From NCBI GenBank assembly GCA_900766265.1, contig CAAFUS010000015.1, positions 62,001 to 126,000 of the forward strand: DNA of 64,000 nt. The letters run 5' to 3'. The first letter of the stretch is position 1. Every line of letters starts with the position of its first letter. Shown here piece by piece: positions 34,278 through 43,860 of this stretch. A program made the position numbers and the translations under genes. The stretch comes from Pseudomonadaceae bacterium. GTDB taxonomy: Bacteria > Pseudomonadota > Gammaproteobacteria > Pseudomonadales > Pseudomonadaceae. Below the pieces are notes generated by a model that ran no database searches, had not been told where the DNA came from, and worked only from the letters and a program-made list of their open reading frames with translations.

Positions 34278-35162
34278 ATGGTTCGAGAACTCAAGACGTT
34301 GCTGGCGATCGCGCGGTGCGGCAGTTTCGCCGCCGCAGGCCAGAAGATCGGCCTCACCCAATCGGCGGTCAGCGCCCAGATCAAGAACCTGGAAAGCGCG
34401 CTGGGCCTTCGTCTGTTCGATCGAACCGGTCGCTCGGCCCACCTCAACGCGGCGGGTCGGCGCGCCTTGCCCCTGGCCGAGCAGATCATCGAAACCTTCG
34501 CGCTGATGGGCCGTCCCGAGACGCTGGACGAGTACCGCGGGGCGCTGCGCATCGGCGCGATCAGCACCGTGCAGACCGGTCTGTTGCCGCCCGTGCTGCT
34601 GCGCTTGCTGGAGCAGGCGCCCGGCGTCGAGCCCAAGCTGGTGCCCGGCGTGTCGCTGAACCTGCTATCTCTGGTTGATTCCGGCGACATCGATCTGGCA
34701 ATCATGATCCGGCCGCCCTTCGCGCTACCCAAGGAGCTGCACGCCGAGCTGATTCAGCGGGAGCCGTTCGTGCTCATCACGCCAGTCGACCTGCCGGGCG
34801 ACGACCCGTTCGCGCTGCTGGTCGAACAGCCGTTCGTGCGCTACGACCGCAACTCCTTCGGCGGTCGCCAGGTCAGCCGCTTCCTGCGCAAGCATCACCT
34901 GGACGTGCGCCCGGGGCTGGAACTGGACGAGCTCGACGCCATCGTGAAGATGGTCGAAAGCGGCCTGGGCGTCGCCCTGGTGCCCCGCGCCGGCCTCTGG
35001 CTCGAACGTCCGCCGACGGTGCGCATCCTGTCCCTGGGCAGCGCCACCTTTCATCGCGAGCTGATGCTGGTCAGCCGCCACGCCAACCGGCAGCTGCCGT
35101 TGCATCAGCTTTTCCATCGCTGCCTGGAGGAAGTGCTGCAGGCGCCAAGTTCAGGCGGCTGA
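34278..35162 (+). CDS. LysR family transcriptional regulator
   Basis: A 294-residue LysR protein with helix-turn-helix residues 4-60 (LKTLLAIARCGSFAAAGQKI, then LTQSAVSAQIKNLESALG) and a LRLFDRTGR wing. The effector domain spans residues about 90-290. GGAG lies 6 bases upstream of ATG. It is divergent from the VOC gene, the probable target. Downstream topB converges on it. Confidence 0.92.
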   Translation: MVRELKTLLAIARCGSFAAAGQKIGLTQSAVSAQIKNLESALGLRLFDRTGRSAHLNAAGRRALPLAEQIIETFALMGRPETLDEYRGALRIGAISTVQTGLLPPVLLRLLEQAPGVEPKLVPGVSLNLLSLVDSGDIDLAIMIRPPFALPKELHAELIQREPFVLITPVDLPGDDPFALLVEQPFVRYDRNSFGGRQVSRFLRKHHLDVRPGLELDELDAIVKMVESGLGVALVPRAGLWLERPPTVRILSLGSATFHRELMLVSRHANRQLPLHQLFHRCLEEVLQAPSSGG

Positions 35163-35210
35163 AGCGGACGCCGGCACCATGCCGATGAGCTGAGGAAGCG
35201 CCCGCTGCCA

Positions 35211-37154
35211 TCACCCCGCCGGTCGGCGGCTCGGCCGTTTGGCCTGGCCCTGGGTGGTGGTCTTGGCGTTGCGCTTGCGTTTCCAGGGCTTGCCGCCTCG
35301 GGGGGTGGTCAGCGCCGGGCCGCTGATGGTCAGGCGCAGGCCGGCGCAGCGCTCGACCAGCTTGCCCATCCAGGCTGACTGCTTGGCGACGAATTCCTCA
35401 AGCGGCATCTCGCCGTTTTGCACCATGTCCAGGGCCTGCTCCCAGATGGCCGTGGTGCCCGGGTCGGCGATCGGGCGGGGCACGGCGTCGATCAGGCTGA
35501 ACGCCGCAGGCGTCGCGGCCAGGGCCTTGCCCTGTTTGCTCAGGTAGCCGCGGTCGAGCAGCCCCTGAATGATGCTGGCGCGAGTGGCTTCGGTGCCGAT
35601 GCCGGTGGTGTCCTTGAGCTTCTGCTTCAGGCGCGGGTCTTCGACCAGCTTGGCGACGTTCTTCATCGCCTTGATCAGGTCGCCCTCGGTGAAGGGCTTG
35701 GGCGGCTGGGTGAACAGGTCCTTCAGGTTCACCTGCTCGACGTCGCAGCGCTGCCCCTGGTGCAACATCGGAAGCGTCTGCGGCGGTGGCGTCTCACGGC
35801 CCCTGGCCGGAGCCAGCGCTTCGGGCAGGGCGCGTTTCCAGCCGGGCTCGATGATCTGCTTTCCCACCGCCCTAAGCGCCTGGCTGCCACAGTCGAGGTC
35901 GGCCTGGGTGCGGTCGTATTCGTGGGCCGGCAGGAACTGCGCCAGGTAGCGCGCGCGGATCAGCTGGTAGACGGCGCGGTGCTTGCCGCTCAGCCGTTCG
36001 AACGCCTGAGCGGCGGCGGTGGGGATGATGCCGTGGTGGGCGCCGACCTTGGCGTCGTTCCAGGCGCGGGATTTGCGCTTGGCCGAGAGGTGCGCGTCCA
36101 GCGGCGCGAGCGTCGGATCGGCGCGGCGCAGGGCGGCGAGAATGGTCGGCGCCTCGCCATGCTGGCTGAGCGGCAGGAAGCCGCAATCGCTGCGTGGGTA
36201 GGTGATCAGCTTGTAGGTCTCGTAGAGCGCCTGGGCGGTGTCCAGCGTCTCCTGCGCGCCGAGGCCGAGCTTCTTCGAGCAGACTTCCTGCAGCGTGCCC
36301 AGGTCGAACGGCAGCGGTGCGGCCTCGCGCATGCGCTCGGTCTTGAGCCTCACCACCTGCGCCTGGCCGGCGGCGCGCATGGCGTCGGCGGCCTGCTGCG
36401 CCAGCGGCTGATTCAGGCAACGGCCCTGCTCGTCGCAGGTGTCGTCCGGCGCGCGCCACTGCGCAGTAAAGGGCATGCCCTCGGCAAGCAGTTGTACCTC
36501 GATGGCCCAGTAGGGCGCGGGGACGAAATCGGCGATGGAGCGGTCGCGGTCGACCACCAACCGCAGGGTTGGCGTCTGTACCCGGCCGACTGAAAGCACG
36601 CCCTGGTAGCCCGACTGCCGCCCGAGCAGGGTGAACAACCGGCTCATGTTCATGCCGATCAACCAGTCGGCGCGGGAGCGGCCGAGAGCCGCGTGGTAGA
36701 GGTTGAAGGTCTCGGCACCGGGCTTGAGCGCGGCGAGCGCCTTGTGGATCGAGGCCTCGTCCAGTGCCGATAGCCACAGCCGCTGGATCGGCCCGCGGTA
36801 GCGGCAATGCTCCACCAGTTCGCGAGCGATCATCTCGCCCTCGCGGTCGGCGTCGGTGGCGATCACCAGTTCGCCGGCCTCGGTCAGTAGGCGCTTGACC
36901 GCCTTGTACTGGCCGGCGGTTTTCGGCTTGACCTGCATCTTCCACTGGCCCGGCACGATGGGCAGGTCGGCCAGTGCCCAGCGCTTGTAGCGCGCGTCGT
37001 AGGCGTCCGGCGGCGCGGTCTCGAGCAGGTGGCCGATGCACCAGGTCACTGTCACCCCATTGCCGATCCAGCAGCCGTCTCCGCGCCGACGGGCGCCGAG
37101 CACCTGGGCGATGTCCTTGGCTTGGGAGGGTTTTTCGCAGAGGAAGAGGCGCAT
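35211..37154 (-). CDS. topB: DNA topoisomerase III
   Basis: A 647-residue type IA topoisomerase. The TOPRIM domain starts MRLFLCEKPSQAKDIAQVLG with the catalytic Glu7, then IATDADREGE acidic motif, the active-site Tyr in LITYPRSDCGFLP, and a C-terminal basic tail (RGGKPWKRKRNAKTTTQGQA). Length is the usual 640-655 for TopB. It passes single strands to decatenate replicated DNA. The true start is ATG 37154, as 84 additional in-frame codons upstream have no ribosome site. It may be cotranscribed with nothing else. Confidence 0.96.
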   Translation of the reverse strand: MRLFLCEKPSQAKDIAQVLGARRRGDGCWIGNGVTVTWCIGHLLETAPPDAYDARYKRWALADLPIVPGQWKMQVKPKTAGQYKAVKRLLTEAGELVIATDADREGEMIARELVEHCRYRGPIQRLWLSALDEASIHKALAALKPGAETFNLYHAALGRSRADWLIGMNMSRLFTLLGRQSGYQGVLSVGRVQTPTLRLVVDRDRSIADFVPAPYWAIEVQLLAEGMPFTAQWRAPDDTCDEQGRCLNQPLAQQAADAMRAAGQAQVVRLKTERMREAAPLPFDLGTLQEVCSKKLGLGAQETLDTAQALYETYKLITYPRSDCGFLPLSQHGEAPTILAALRRADPTLAPLDAHLSAKRKSRAWNDAKVGAHHGIIPTAAAQAFERLSGKHRAVYQLIRARYLAQFLPAHEYDRTQADLDCGSQALRAVGKQIIEPGWKRALPEALAPARGRETPPPQTLPMLHQGQRCDVEQVNLKDLFTQPPKPFTEGDLIKAMKNVAKLVEDPRLKQKLKDTTGIGTEATRASIIQGLLDRGYLSKQGKALAATPAAFSLIDAVPRPIADPGTTAIWEQALDMVQNGEMPLEEFVAKQSAWMGKLVERCAGLRLTISGPALTTPRGGKPWKRKRNAKTTTQGQAKRPSRRPAG

Positions 37155-37317
37155 GGACGAGGGGCTGGCGTGGCGACCGGGCAAGCATGGCCTGGGCGGA
37201 GCCATCAGGTAACGATTTTCTGTATGGATATCCAGTGCCTTGGATAGTGTCGCACGCTCGCCGATGATTCGCCGGCCGCATAAACGTAGATGCCGACCTG
37301 ACGCTGTGGAGGGTCGC

Positions 37318-37521
37318 TCAGAAAATGAAGCGTGTCGGCTGGCGCGGCAGTAACTGGACGGGGGCGGTGTGGCGCGCCGAGACCTGGATCGAGGGCACGC
37401 CTTCACCCGGTTCGCGCATGACCAGGCGCTCCCCGGAGTCCACCGAGAGTGAGCCGCTGTCGCTGGAAAGCAGGGCCAGCCCTGCCGTTGCCGCTGCGAG
37501 TGTCTTGCCGTACCGCATCAT
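37318..37521 (-). CDS. Small secreted protein of unknown function
   Basis: A 67-residue protein with a signal-like start (MMRYGKTLAAATAGLALLSS), then SDSGSLSVDSGERLVMREPGEG and a basic hydrophobic C-terminus ending RFIF. AAGGAG lies 7 bases before the ATG, so it is likely to be translated. It resembles a short envelope or adhesin-like protein, but I recognise no family. It sits between topB and the membrane hydrolase on the same strand. A downstream second ATG (37518) is possible. Confidence 0.65.
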   Translation of the reverse strand: MMRYGKTLAAATAGLALLSSDSGSLSVDSGERLVMREPGEGVPSIQVSARHTAPVQLLPRQPTRFIF

Positions 37522-37670
37522 TCTCCGCTCCTTGGATGAGTCGCTGTGGCCAGGATGCACCTGCTGCTCGGTCAAAAAAGTGTCACCACATCGGATGTGC
37601 GTCAAGATAGTAGCGCGCTTTCTTTCCATGGCAAGGCGCCGTTCATCTGGCGGACAATCGGTCGCCGCGC

Positions 37671-39374
37671 TCAACCGCCCCGGTTGCCGTAGGGCGCTTC
37701 GTCGCCCGGCTGCGCAGCTGCGACGGCCATCTCGCGGGTGAGGTGGTCCTTGAGCCGTTGGATGGACTCGCTCGGCCAATCCTGCACGTCGGTCACCGCG
37801 ATCCAGGCCTCGACGTAATCGCGCGGGGCATACACGTGTCCATGGCCGGGTGGAGGCGGCGTGGTGACGATCATGTCCAGCGCCAGTTGCAGCGTGGTCA
37901 CCACTGGGAACCAGCGCAGCTCGGGCGAAACGTCCGGCCCACGGGGCGAGTGGGTCCAGTCGGGGCGGCGGTAGAAGGTGCGGTAATCGAAGAACACGAT
38001 CGGGTCGCTGGCGTACTGCAGGTACACCAGGCGCATGGGGCCCCATTGCGCACCGGGAGGCGAGGCCAGCCCATGCTGGTTCATGAAGCGTACGAAGGCG
38101 CCGTCGCGAAACTCCGGCAACCACTGCGGCGAGCCCGGGTTGCGCGCCTCGGTGATGGCGCGCCAGCCACGGCTTTCGAAGGGCGGACCGCTCCAGAGCG
38201 CGCCATCGATGGGGTCGCCGATCATCTGGTAGAGCTCGGCCGAACGCTCCGAGTGCATCGCGCCGAGGCTCAAGCCGTGCAGGTAGAGCCGCGGGCGCCG
38301 GTCTTTCGGCAAGGCGGTCCAGTAGTCGTAGACGGTGGCGAACAGGGCCCGCGCCACGTCCGTGCCGTAGTCGGATTCGACCAGAAGCGAGAGCGGGCTG
38401 TTGAGGTAGGAGTACTGCAGGGCGACGCTGGCGATGTCGCCGTGGTGTAGGTATTCCACGCTGTTCATCGCCGCCGGATCGATCCAGCCGGTGCCGGTCG
38501 GGGTCACCAGGACCAGCACCGATCGCTCGAAGGCCCCGACGCGAATCAGCTCGCGCAGCGCCAGTGCGGCACGTTCTTCGGGCGTGTCGGCGGCGCGAAG
38601 GCCTACGTAGACGCGGATAGGCTCCAGCGCCTCGCGCCCTGAAATCGCAGCGATATCATAGGCGGTGGGGGCCGAGCCGATGTATTCGCGGCCAGTCCGG
38701 CCGAGCTCGTCCCAGCGCAACAGGGAGGCGCTGCTACCGGTCTTCAGTGGCGAGGCCGGCTGTTCGGCCTCGGGCTCGAGGAGGGCGTCGTATTGCGCGA
38801 AGGAGGCATCCAGCGCCCGGAAGGCCAGGCGGCCCAGGAGATCGGTCGCCACCGACCAGAACAGCACCAGCGCCAGTGCGACGCCGATGACGTTGGCGAC
38901 TCGGCGCGGCAGGAATCGGTCGCTGTGCCGGGAGATCCAGCGCGAGAGGGCGCGGTACAGGCGCGCCAGGGCGAGCAGGACGACGAAGCTCGACAGGGCC
39001 ACCAGGCAGACCTGGAACGGGTGGCTGCTGGTCACCGGCTCCATGCCCATCCGCTCGCGGATGGAGTTCTGCCAGCCCGCCGCCTGGCTGAGGCAGAACA
39101 GCGCCAGCGCGAGGCATACCAGTTCGATCACCAGATTCATGGGAATCCGGGTCTGCTGCGGCGGTTCCGGGATTTCCAGGTAGCGCCACAGCCAGCGCCA
39201 GAATACGCCAAGGCCGTAACCGGCGGCGAAGGCGCAGCCCGACAGTACGCCCTGTGCCATGGCCGAGCGGGGCACCAGCGTCGGCGTCAGGGCGGCGCAG
39301 AAGAACAGCGTGCCGAGCAGGATGCCGAGGCCAGAGAGCGAGCGCCAAGAGGAAAGGGCCGAGCGGAACAACAC
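37671..39374 (-). CDS. Membrane alpha/beta hydrolase (Abhydrolase_9-like)
   Basis: A 567-residue protein. The first 190 residues form four or five hydrophobic helices, and the remainder is an alpha/beta hydrolase domain whose nucleophile Ser lies in LHGLSLGAMHS (GxSxG), with a likely Asp and His later (GHGHVYAPRD). This matches the membrane-linked DUF/Abhydrolase_9 family, of unknown substrate. GTG 39374 has GGAG 5 bases upstream; the longer frame upstream has no such site. Divergent from the curlin-repeat gene. The C-terminus is Pro/Glu/Tyr-rich. Confidence 0.85.
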   Translation of the reverse strand: MLFRSALSSWRSLSGLGILLGTLFFCAALTPTLVPRSAMAQGVLSGCAFAAGYGLGVFWRWLWRYLEIPEPPQQTRIPMNLVIELVCLALALFCLSQAAGWQNSIRERMGMEPVTSSHPFQVCLVALSSFVVLLALARLYRALSRWISRHSDRFLPRRVANVIGVALALVLFWSVATDLLGRLAFRALDASFAQYDALLEPEAEQPASPLKTGSSASLLRWDELGRTGREYIGSAPTAYDIAAISGREALEPIRVYVGLRAADTPEERAALALRELIRVGAFERSVLVLVTPTGTGWIDPAAMNSVEYLHHGDIASVALQYSYLNSPLSLLVESDYGTDVARALFATVYDYWTALPKDRRPRLYLHGLSLGAMHSERSAELYQMIGDPIDGALWSGPPFESRGWRAITEARNPGSPQWLPEFRDGAFVRFMNQHGLASPPGAQWGPMRLVYLQYASDPIVFFDYRTFYRRPDWTHSPRGPDVSPELRWFPVVTTLQLALDMIVTTPPPPGHGHVYAPRDYVEAWIAVTDVQDWPSESIQRLKDHLTREMAVAAAQPGDEAPYGNRGG

Positions 39375-39662
39375 AGTAACTCCATGGGGTGAGGGGAAAA
39401 CCCAAATGCAAGGTCGGCTTGCTTCTGGACTTCGAGGCAGCGCGTCTCCGGCAGTTCCGCTGCTGAAGAATGGCGTGCCTTGAAGGTTTAAGCCCAGAGC
39501 GTGTCCCCTGGCTGCCAATTCATCCGATGCGTCGATACCGACAAGGATGGCGGCGGACCATACTCATCGCGCGGGCAATGGCTGCACGTGGAGAGGATGT
39601 TTGGCACGTGGTCGTGCATGGCAAATGCCTGCATGAATCCTACTCTTGAGGAGTGCTCGCTC

Positions 39663-40712
39663 ATGTCTGCATCAACCCGTTTCGTTGCCCTTTGTGTGCT
39701 CGCGGCGTGCGCGCCGGCCTACGCTGCGAATGTCGCCACCCAGAATCAGCTGGGCTCGGACAACCAGGCCATTGTCGAACAGACCGGTATCGACAACCAG
39801 GCCGAGCAATATCAAACCGGCTACGGTAATCATTCACGTGTCGTCCAAGAGGGGGCGGCGAACGTTGCCTGGACTTACCAGGGAGGTTTCGATGGCAGAG
39901 TCGAGGTTAACCAGTCGGGCGATGGCAACATGGCCCGGGTGGAGCAGACCGATGGAATGTTCGCCCATGAGGCGACGGTGCAGCAGGTGGGCATGGGCAA
40001 TCAGGTCCGGATTGACCAGTGGAGCGCGTTCAGGGACATCGCCGCGATCTATCAGGAGGGTAGCGCTAATGCTTATGCGCTACTGCAAAGTGGGTCGTCC
40101 AACACTTTGAACGGCTCGTCCGTCGGCACCAACAACCAGAGCACCGTTACCCAGTTTGGTGGCGGTGTCGCGACTACGGCGCAGAACGGCGACGGCAATA
40201 CCCTCACGCTCACTCAAGACTCGCCGTGGTTCGGCGCTCTGGCGCAGATTTCCCAGGTCGGTACGCACAACAATGTCGACGTGGATCAGCGCGGCAGCGG
40301 TCGTTATAGCGCCGGGCGCATCACCCTGAGCCAGGAGGGCGAGCGCAACGACATGCAGGTCAATACCGACGATGCCGACAGTGACCTGATCTATACCCAA
40401 CTGGGTGAACGCAACGAATTGATCGTCGAGCAGGACGGCCGCGACAGTTCGCTCGTCGGTACCTCGCAGGGCAGTGACAACCGAGTGGAAGCCAGGCAGG
40501 AGCACGACAGCAACAGCCTGACGATTCTGCAGGACGGCTTCGCCAACGAGATCCTGTCTTACCAGGCCGCGCGGGACAACGAAGCCGACATAACCCAGGT
40601 CGGGGATACCAATCGGGTGGGCCTCACTCAGAATTCTCCAGACTGGATCCGCAGCGTCGTCGACGTCACCCAGAACGGCAGCGGCAATATCGCGACCATC
40701 ATGCAGCGCTGA
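39663..40712 (+). CDS. Curlin-repeat secreted protein (CsgA/CsgB-like)
   Basis: A 349-residue protein with a signal peptide (MSASTRFVALCVLAACAPAYA) followed by roughly fifteen 20-25-residue repeats of curlin type, such as NQAIVEQTGIDNQAEQYQTG and NMARVEQTDG, with Gln, Asn and Gly at regular spacing. Curli monomers of this kind form secreted amyloid fibres. GAGGAG lies 9 bases before ATG 39663. No csgB, csgD, csgE, csgF or csgG gene is near. The repeats are longer and more divergent than in E. coli CsgA, so it may be an unusual amyloid or adhesin. Substrate export is not evident. Confidence 0.88.
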   Translation: MSASTRFVALCVLAACAPAYAANVATQNQLGSDNQAIVEQTGIDNQAEQYQTGYGNHSRVVQEGAANVAWTYQGGFDGRVEVNQSGDGNMARVEQTDGMFAHEATVQQVGMGNQVRIDQWSAFRDIAAIYQEGSANAYALLQSGSSNTLNGSSVGTNNQSTVTQFGGGVATTAQNGDGNTLTLTQDSPWFGALAQISQVGTHNNVDVDQRGSGRYSAGRITLSQEGERNDMQVNTDDADSDLIYTQLGERNELIVEQDGRDSSLVGTSQGSDNRVEARQEHDSNSLTILQDGFANEILSYQAARDNEADITQVGDTNRVGLTQNSPDWIRSVVDVTQNGSGNIATIMQR

Positions 40713-40916
40713 GGATTGGGAGGTGGTCGCCTTAGGCGGCCGCCTCTCGTTGCCCGCACGCTGGGCAAGCCTCTCTATATGAAATGACCTTTCGACGGAA
40801 AGCTGACAATAGATGTACGGGTCGCCATATTTCTGACATGGACGCCGCATAACGTCACTGTTGCGCGGCGACCGACCCGATTCGCAGCGCTTACCTAGCC
40901 GGATTGGAGATCCTCG

Positions 40917-42266
40917 ATGCGAATTCCGAAGCCGTTGTACGTGGCCATGGCAGCCGCGTTTTCCACCTGTGCGCTTGCTGCTGAGAACACGCTGGTAGGC
41001 TGGGCCGTGCTGCCCGCCGACACCTTTTCCGATGGCCCCACCTCGGGCCAGTTCATCAGCGCCAACCCCTATGGGACGCACCTGCCGCCCTATGCCGATC
41101 GCCAGCCGGTACAGGGCTTTTCGGCGATTTTGCCGGGGGCAGACGAGCACAGCTTCGTGGTCATGACCGACAACGGCTTCGGCAACCAGGCCAACTCGGC
41201 CGACACCCTGCTGCGCCTTTACAGCTTGCGTCCGGATTGGCGTACCGCTGACGGCGGCACTGGCACGGTCGAGGCTACCAACCTTCTGACAGGTACTCCG
41301 CTGGCGCGGGCGACGCATCCGTCGCGCATCACGCTCAACGACGTGAACAAGAAGCTCGAGCTGCCGCTTCAAGCGGACTACACGCATTACTACGACAACC
41401 CGGCCAACCCAGCAGTGGATGAGTCCATCCGCTTTGGTCGCCTGCTGACCGGTGCCGACTTCGACATCGAATCAGTGCGTCGCGACAAAAACTGCTCGCT
41501 CTGGTTTGGCGATGAGTTCGGCCCCTATCTGATCAAGACTGACGCCTCCGGAACCGTGCTGCGCAGCGAGATCTCCCTGCCCGGTGTCTACGCGCCTCAG
41601 CACAAGGATGTCGTGGCCGGTCGTGCAGCGGCCAACCTCGGCAATTCAGGCGGCTTCGAGGGGATGGCGATCAGCCCGCGTGGCGACCGCCTCTATACCC
41701 TGCTGGAGAAGACCGTCAGCGGCGATCCGGCCGGCACCTTGCGCATCAACGAATTCGATATCGAGCAGGAACGCTTCACTGGCGCCCGGTACGTGTATCG
41801 CCTGCAGGACCCAAGCCATGCCATCGGCGACATGACCGCGATTGACGACACCCGTTTCCTGGTCATCGAGCGCAATGGCGCCACGGCAACCAGTGGCGTG
41901 CCGTTCAAGAAGATCTACATGATCGACACCCGGCGCGTGGCCAACGGTGGCGAAGTCAAGAAAACCGAGCTGGTTGACCTGATGCGCATCGCCGACCCTC
42001 ACGACCTCAACGGCGACGGCTCGCGTCAGTTCACCTTCCCCTACGTGACGATCGAAAGCGTGCTGCCGCTGGACCCCTGGACACTGGTGGTTACTAACGA
42101 CAACAACTTCCCATGGGGTGGCGGTCGTGCTCATGCGGCTGACGCGTCGGAGTTTTTGAAAATCCGCCTGGCCAGCCCGATCCAGGGTCTGCGTACCGCG
42201 CAGCGCCCCAACGATCCGCGCACCCGCTGCGAATCGCCGGTGCGTCGCGACGCGCAGGCGAGCTGA
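40917..42266 (+). CDS. Esterase-like phytase family secreted protein
   Basis: A 449-residue secreted protein, signal peptide MRIPKPLYVAMAAAFSTCALAA. The sequence has the beta-propeller pattern of the esterase-like activity of phytase family (GFSAILPG, FVVMTDNGFGNQANSADTLLRLY, FEGMAISPRGDRLYTLLEKTV, FLVIERNG, HDLNGDGS, TLVVTNDNNFPWGGGR). These proteins act on phosphoesters or carboxyl esters in the periplasm. GGAGA lies 7 bases before ATG. It is 204 bases behind the curlin-repeat gene and converges on the SH3 gene with a hairpin between. Confidence 0.88.
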   Translation: MRIPKPLYVAMAAAFSTCALAAENTLVGWAVLPADTFSDGPTSGQFISANPYGTHLPPYADRQPVQGFSAILPGADEHSFVVMTDNGFGNQANSADTLLRLYSLRPDWRTADGGTGTVEATNLLTGTPLARATHPSRITLNDVNKKLELPLQADYTHYYDNPANPAVDESIRFGRLLTGADFDIESVRRDKNCSLWFGDEFGPYLIKTDASGTVLRSEISLPGVYAPQHKDVVAGRAAANLGNSGGFEGMAISPRGDRLYTLLEKTVSGDPAGTLRINEFDIEQERFTGARYVYRLQDPSHAIGDMTAIDDTRFLVIERNGATATSGVPFKKIYMIDTRRVANGGEVKKTELVDLMRIADPHDLNGDGSRQFTFPYVTIESVLPLDPWTLVVTNDNNFPWGGGRAHAADASEFLKIRLASPIQGLRTAQRPNDPRTRCESPVRRDAQAS

Positions 42267-42271
42267 TCGAC

Positions 42272-42307
42272 GGCCGTTCGCCGGGGCGGTCGCTCCGGCG
42301 AATGGCG
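42272..42307. terminator. Shared hairpin between convergent genes
   Basis: CCGTTCGCCGG / CCGGCGAATGG stem (11 pairs, one mismatch) with a 10-base loop in the 42-base gap between convergent stops. No T-run, but probably ends both transcripts. Confidence 0.6.
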
Positions 42308-42308
42308 G

Positions 42309-42980
42309 TCAGAACCAGCGGTCGTTGCGCTTGCGACCGCGGGTCATGGCCGGAAGGATAAGCCCGGCCAACAGGCCAGCCCCGGCGATGCTCCCGCCAT
42401 AGACCATGTAGCGCATCAGTACCTGGTTATTCTCATCGCCCAGGCGTGCCTGGGTCGCGCGCAGTTCGGACTGGGTTTCGCTGAGCTGCGCATCGAGCCT
42501 GGAGCGTGTCGCTTCGAGCTCGTCGATCAGCGCCTTGCGCGAATCGAGGGTTTCCTGCATGCCCTGTACGCGCGTCTTCCAGGTCTCGTCGATGGTTTCC
42601 AGCTGGTCGGTCAGTTCCGCCACCTGCTGTTCGAGCTGCGGCACGCGCTCGGCCTGCCCGGGCATTTCCTGCAGGTCGTTGCTGCGAATCCAGACTGTGC
42701 TGCCGCTTTCGCTGCGGACCTGGCTGTAGTCACCCTGGGTGCTGATCAATTCGACACGCTGACCGGACGTGAGGGTGCCGACGATGCGATAGCCGTCGGT
42801 GGGGCCGCTGCGCACGTAGGTATCGAGGCTGTCGCTGACCCAGCGGTGGTTGCTGTTGGCAGCGTCCTGCGCCTGGGCGTTGCCGAAGGCGCCGAGCAGA
42901 CCACTCAGCAGGCCGGCGTAAAGCGTGGCGCGGGGGAGACGGGGTGAGAGCGATGCGAAAAGTTGACGAGGTGTAGGCAT
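42309..42980 (-). CDS. SH3 domain protein with coiled coil and C-terminal membrane anchor (TIGR04211-like)
   Basis: A 223-residue protein. A signal peptide-like segment (ATLYAGLLSGLLGAFGNAQA), then a bacterial SH3 domain (VRSGPTDGYRIVGTLTSGQRVELIS, about 55-105), a coiled coil of about 70 residues (EQQVAELTDQLETIDETWKT onwards) and a C-terminal membrane helix (VYGGSIAGAGLLAGLILPAM) with a basic tail. This is the pattern of TIGR04211 family proteins. They probably link peptidoglycan to the inner membrane. ATG 42980 is preferred; a longer open frame upstream lacks support. Confidence 0.88.
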   Translation of the reverse strand: MPTPRQLFASLSPRLPRATLYAGLLSGLLGAFGNAQAQDAANSNHRWVSDSLDTYVRSGPTDGYRIVGTLTSGQRVELISTQGDYSQVRSESGSTVWIRSNDLQEMPGQAERVPQLEQQVAELTDQLETIDETWKTRVQGMQETLDSRKALIDELEATRSRLDAQLSETQSELRATQARLGDENNQVLMRYMVYGGSIAGAGLLAGLILPAMTRGRKRNDRWF

Positions 42981-43385
42981 GGCGATCTTCACTGAAGGAA
43001 AAAGAAAATGGCCCCGATGCTCGAGCCGGCGACGAGGGGCGTGGCAGTCAGGTAAAGCGCCGCCGAGCGAGGCGACGGGCGTAGGTGAGGACTGCTGCGA
43101 CGAGGGTGGCGTTTGGCGCGCGATGCGTTGGCCGGAAAGACGTCCTGCCAATATCCCATCCCTGCGGTTCGCCAGCTCAGAGACAGCGCAACGCGCTGCG
43201 AGTTCAATTCTTATGGCGCTGCGCTGTCAGCTGGCCGCGTGATCGACCGCATCCGCCTGTCGCCCGGGCGCGAACGCGCGTATGGCAGGAAGCCTGGGCG
43301 ATTAGTCATTGTGCCGAATGGCCGGGCGCGCAAGGCTATGGTTAACGACGTACTGCCATTCGCTGACTTAGCCAGGAGCACGCCC

Positions 43386-43856
43386 ATGACCGAATCCCGC
43401 CCACCCTTGCCGCCGTTCGATCTGCAGTCCGCCCTGGAAAAGGTGCGTCTGGCCGAGGACGGCTGGAACAGCCGCGACCCGGACCGTGTAGCGCTGGCCT
43501 ACACCCACGATACCCGCTGGCGCAACCGCGCCGAGTTCGTCAGCAATCGCGAAGAGGCCCGCGCGTTCCTGCAACGCAAGTGGGCCAGGGAGATCGACTA
43601 CCGGCTGATAAAGGAGTTATGGGCTTTCACAGCCGATCGGATCGCTGTGCGCTATGCCTACGAGTGGCATGACGATTCAGGCAACTGGTTCCGTTCCTAC
43701 GGCAACGAGAACTGGCAATTCGACGCCAATGGCTTGATGGCACTGCGCTATGCATCGATCAACGATCTGCCGATCCGGCCGGATGAACGCAAGTTCCATT
43801 GGCCCCTGGGGCGGCGCCCAGACGGTCATCCGGGCCTTTCCGACCTGGGGCTGTGA
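43386..43856 (+). CDS. DUF1348 / NTF2-like protein
   Basis: A 156-residue NTF2-fold protein of the DUF1348 family: FDLQSALEKVRLAEDGWNSRDPDRVALAYT, then WRNRAEFVSNREEARAFLQRKW, then the C-terminal YEWHDDSGNWFRSYGNENWQF, all diagnostic. Function unknown; the pocket suggests binding of a small hydrophobic ligand. GGAG lies 7 bases before ATG 43386. It converges with a small membrane-protein gene. Confidence 0.9.
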   Translation: MTESRPPLPPFDLQSALEKVRLAEDGWNSRDPDRVALAYTHDTRWRNRAEFVSNREEARAFLQRKWAREIDYRLIKELWAFTADRIAVRYAYEWHDDSGNWFRSYGNENWQFDANGLMALRYASINDLPIRPDERKFHWPLGRRPDGHPGLSDLGL

Positions 43857-43860
43857 AGGG

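Noticed and set aside
39602..39620. Possible sigma-54 promoter (TGGCAC ... TGCA) upstream of the curlin-repeat gene
   Set aside because: The GG to GC spacing is 13 rather than 12 bases and TTGC is not present, so it fails the consensus.
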